Assembly: GCF_001183865.1 (NCBI RefSeq)
Contig: NZ_CP012020.1
Location: 310,001 to 374,000, forward strand
Direction of reading: 5' to 3'
DNA from: Methylophilus sp. TWE2
GTDB lineage: Bacteria; Pseudomonadota; Gammaproteobacteria; Burkholderiales; Methylophilaceae
Length of the DNA stretch: 64,000 nt
Below the pieces are notes generated by a model, which had not been told where the DNA came from, made no database searches, and saw nothing but the letters and a program-made list of their open reading frames with translations. Position 1 is the first letter of the stretch. Every line of letters begins with the position of its first letter. The translations under genes and the position numbers were made by a program. Of the stretch, positions 63,731 to 64,000 are shown piece by piece.

Positions 63731-64000
63731 TTACGCTTTTTCTTGCACTGAGCGCTTTGCCAGGCCAAACACCACATGCGCGATCAGCGCAACTACCACC
63801 CAGAATGCAATCGCTTCCAATTGTTTAGGGAAGTATTTGACCAAACGTGGTATAAATTCAGCAAAGCTTGGGTCAGGGTAACGGCCACCAAAGAAGTAGA
63901 AACCACCACTTGAGAACAACTCAGCAATCGCTGCTGCAACCACGACGACACCCGTCAGTTTAAACAAGCTGCTAAAAGCCCAGCTTGTGTTGTCTGCCAG
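63731..64000 (-). CDS. Membrane protein at head of cobalamin operon, N-terminus cut off
   Basis: The frame is open from the right edge to a TAA at 63731, giving at least the last 89 residues. It has two hydrophobic helices (LTGVVVVAAAIAELF and AIAFWVVVALIAHVVFGLA) separated by FSSGGFYFFGGRYPDPSFAEF. A TTG at 63967 is not convincing as a start because the frame stays open upstream. The loop motif seems familiar from predicted B12- or cobalt-related membrane transporters, but I cannot name the family with confidence. It is six bases from cobO, so it is in the operon. Confidence 0.6.
   Translation of the reverse strand: MADNTSWAFSSLFKLTGVVVVAAAIAELFSSGGFYFFGGRYPDPSFAEFIPRLVKYFPKQLEAIAFWVVVALIAHVVFGLAKRSVQEKA

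Noticed and set aside
1..64000. Search by eye for tRNA, rRNA, CRISPR repeats, transposases, integrases and restriction or defence genes
   Set aside because: None was found; the window reads as core chromosome.

Overview
The window looks like chromosome of a Gram-negative betaproteobacterium, possibly of the Methylophilaceae. This is inference from overall gene content and protein style (cytochrome bd with CydP and CydX, MipA/OmpV, SbmA, FisR-type regulation, late cobalamin genes). No 16S gene or methylotrophy marker lies inside the window to prove it. Coding density is high, many genes overlap by 1-8 bases, and I see no tRNA, rRNA, CRISPR array, prophage or insertion sequence.

Layout. 1-2.2 kb: a cut-off unknown protein, a DUF2789 protein and a ClC chloride channel, all on the minus strand. 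2.5-5.0 kb: a compact metal-binding RiPP (bufferin-like) operon. It holds a secreted six-cysteine precursor, a terminator-like hairpin, an MNIO (DUF692) enzyme fused to its DUF2063 partner, and a DoxX membrane protein. 5.2-13.6 kb: an SDR oxidoreductase, a PAS-GAF-PAS-GGDEF-EAL protein, a bestrophin channel, a large KatE-type catalase and a DUF72 protein. 13.7-17.3 kb: a signalling operon of PAS-PAS histidine kinase, single-domain response regulator and REC-GGDEF-EAL protein; the two PAS domains are a recent tandem duplication. 17.5-24.1 kb: small proteins, a YgjP-like metallopeptidase, a methyltransferase, a haem-oxygenase-like diiron protein, KTSC and YbdD-like proteins, a Na+/H+ antiporter and a small zinc-binding protein.

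24.2-32.2 kb is a sulfur and respiration block. It has two YeeE/YedE half-transporters, a FisR-like sigma-54 activator with clustered cysteines, and a divergent gene string: persulfide dioxygenase, SulP transporter, a YgaP-like membrane protein, then cydP-cydA-cydB-cydX. Palindromic candidate activator sites and a very good -24/-12 promoter lie between regulator and operon. The arrangement suggests that sulfane sulfur induces both its own oxidation and a sulfide-tolerant terminal oxidase.

32.3-38.3 kb: a membrane protein, an AraC regulator and a two-subunit molybdenum hydroxylase with its cofactor-maturation genes (XdhC, MocA). 38.4-51.9 kb: an esterase, MipA/OmpV, DUF3429, a trypsin-like protease with repeats, a small secreted basic protein, SbmA, a soluble tandem-Cache/CheW protein translationally coupled to a PAS-PAS-GGDEF-EAL protein, DUF2721, HPP-CBS and a DegP/MucD protease.

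52.2-64.0 kb is the late cobalamin pathway in three transcription units: cobT-cobS-cobC (plus); cobD and cbiB (minus) head-to-head with cobQ (plus); and a tightly overlapping minus-strand operon (membrane protein cut by the right edge, cobO, cobB, bluB, a BtuF-like protein without signal peptide, cobU, a DUF4198 metal-related periplasmic protein, and probably an S4 RNA-binding protein). Corrin-ring construction genes are not in the window and I found no B12 riboswitch box.
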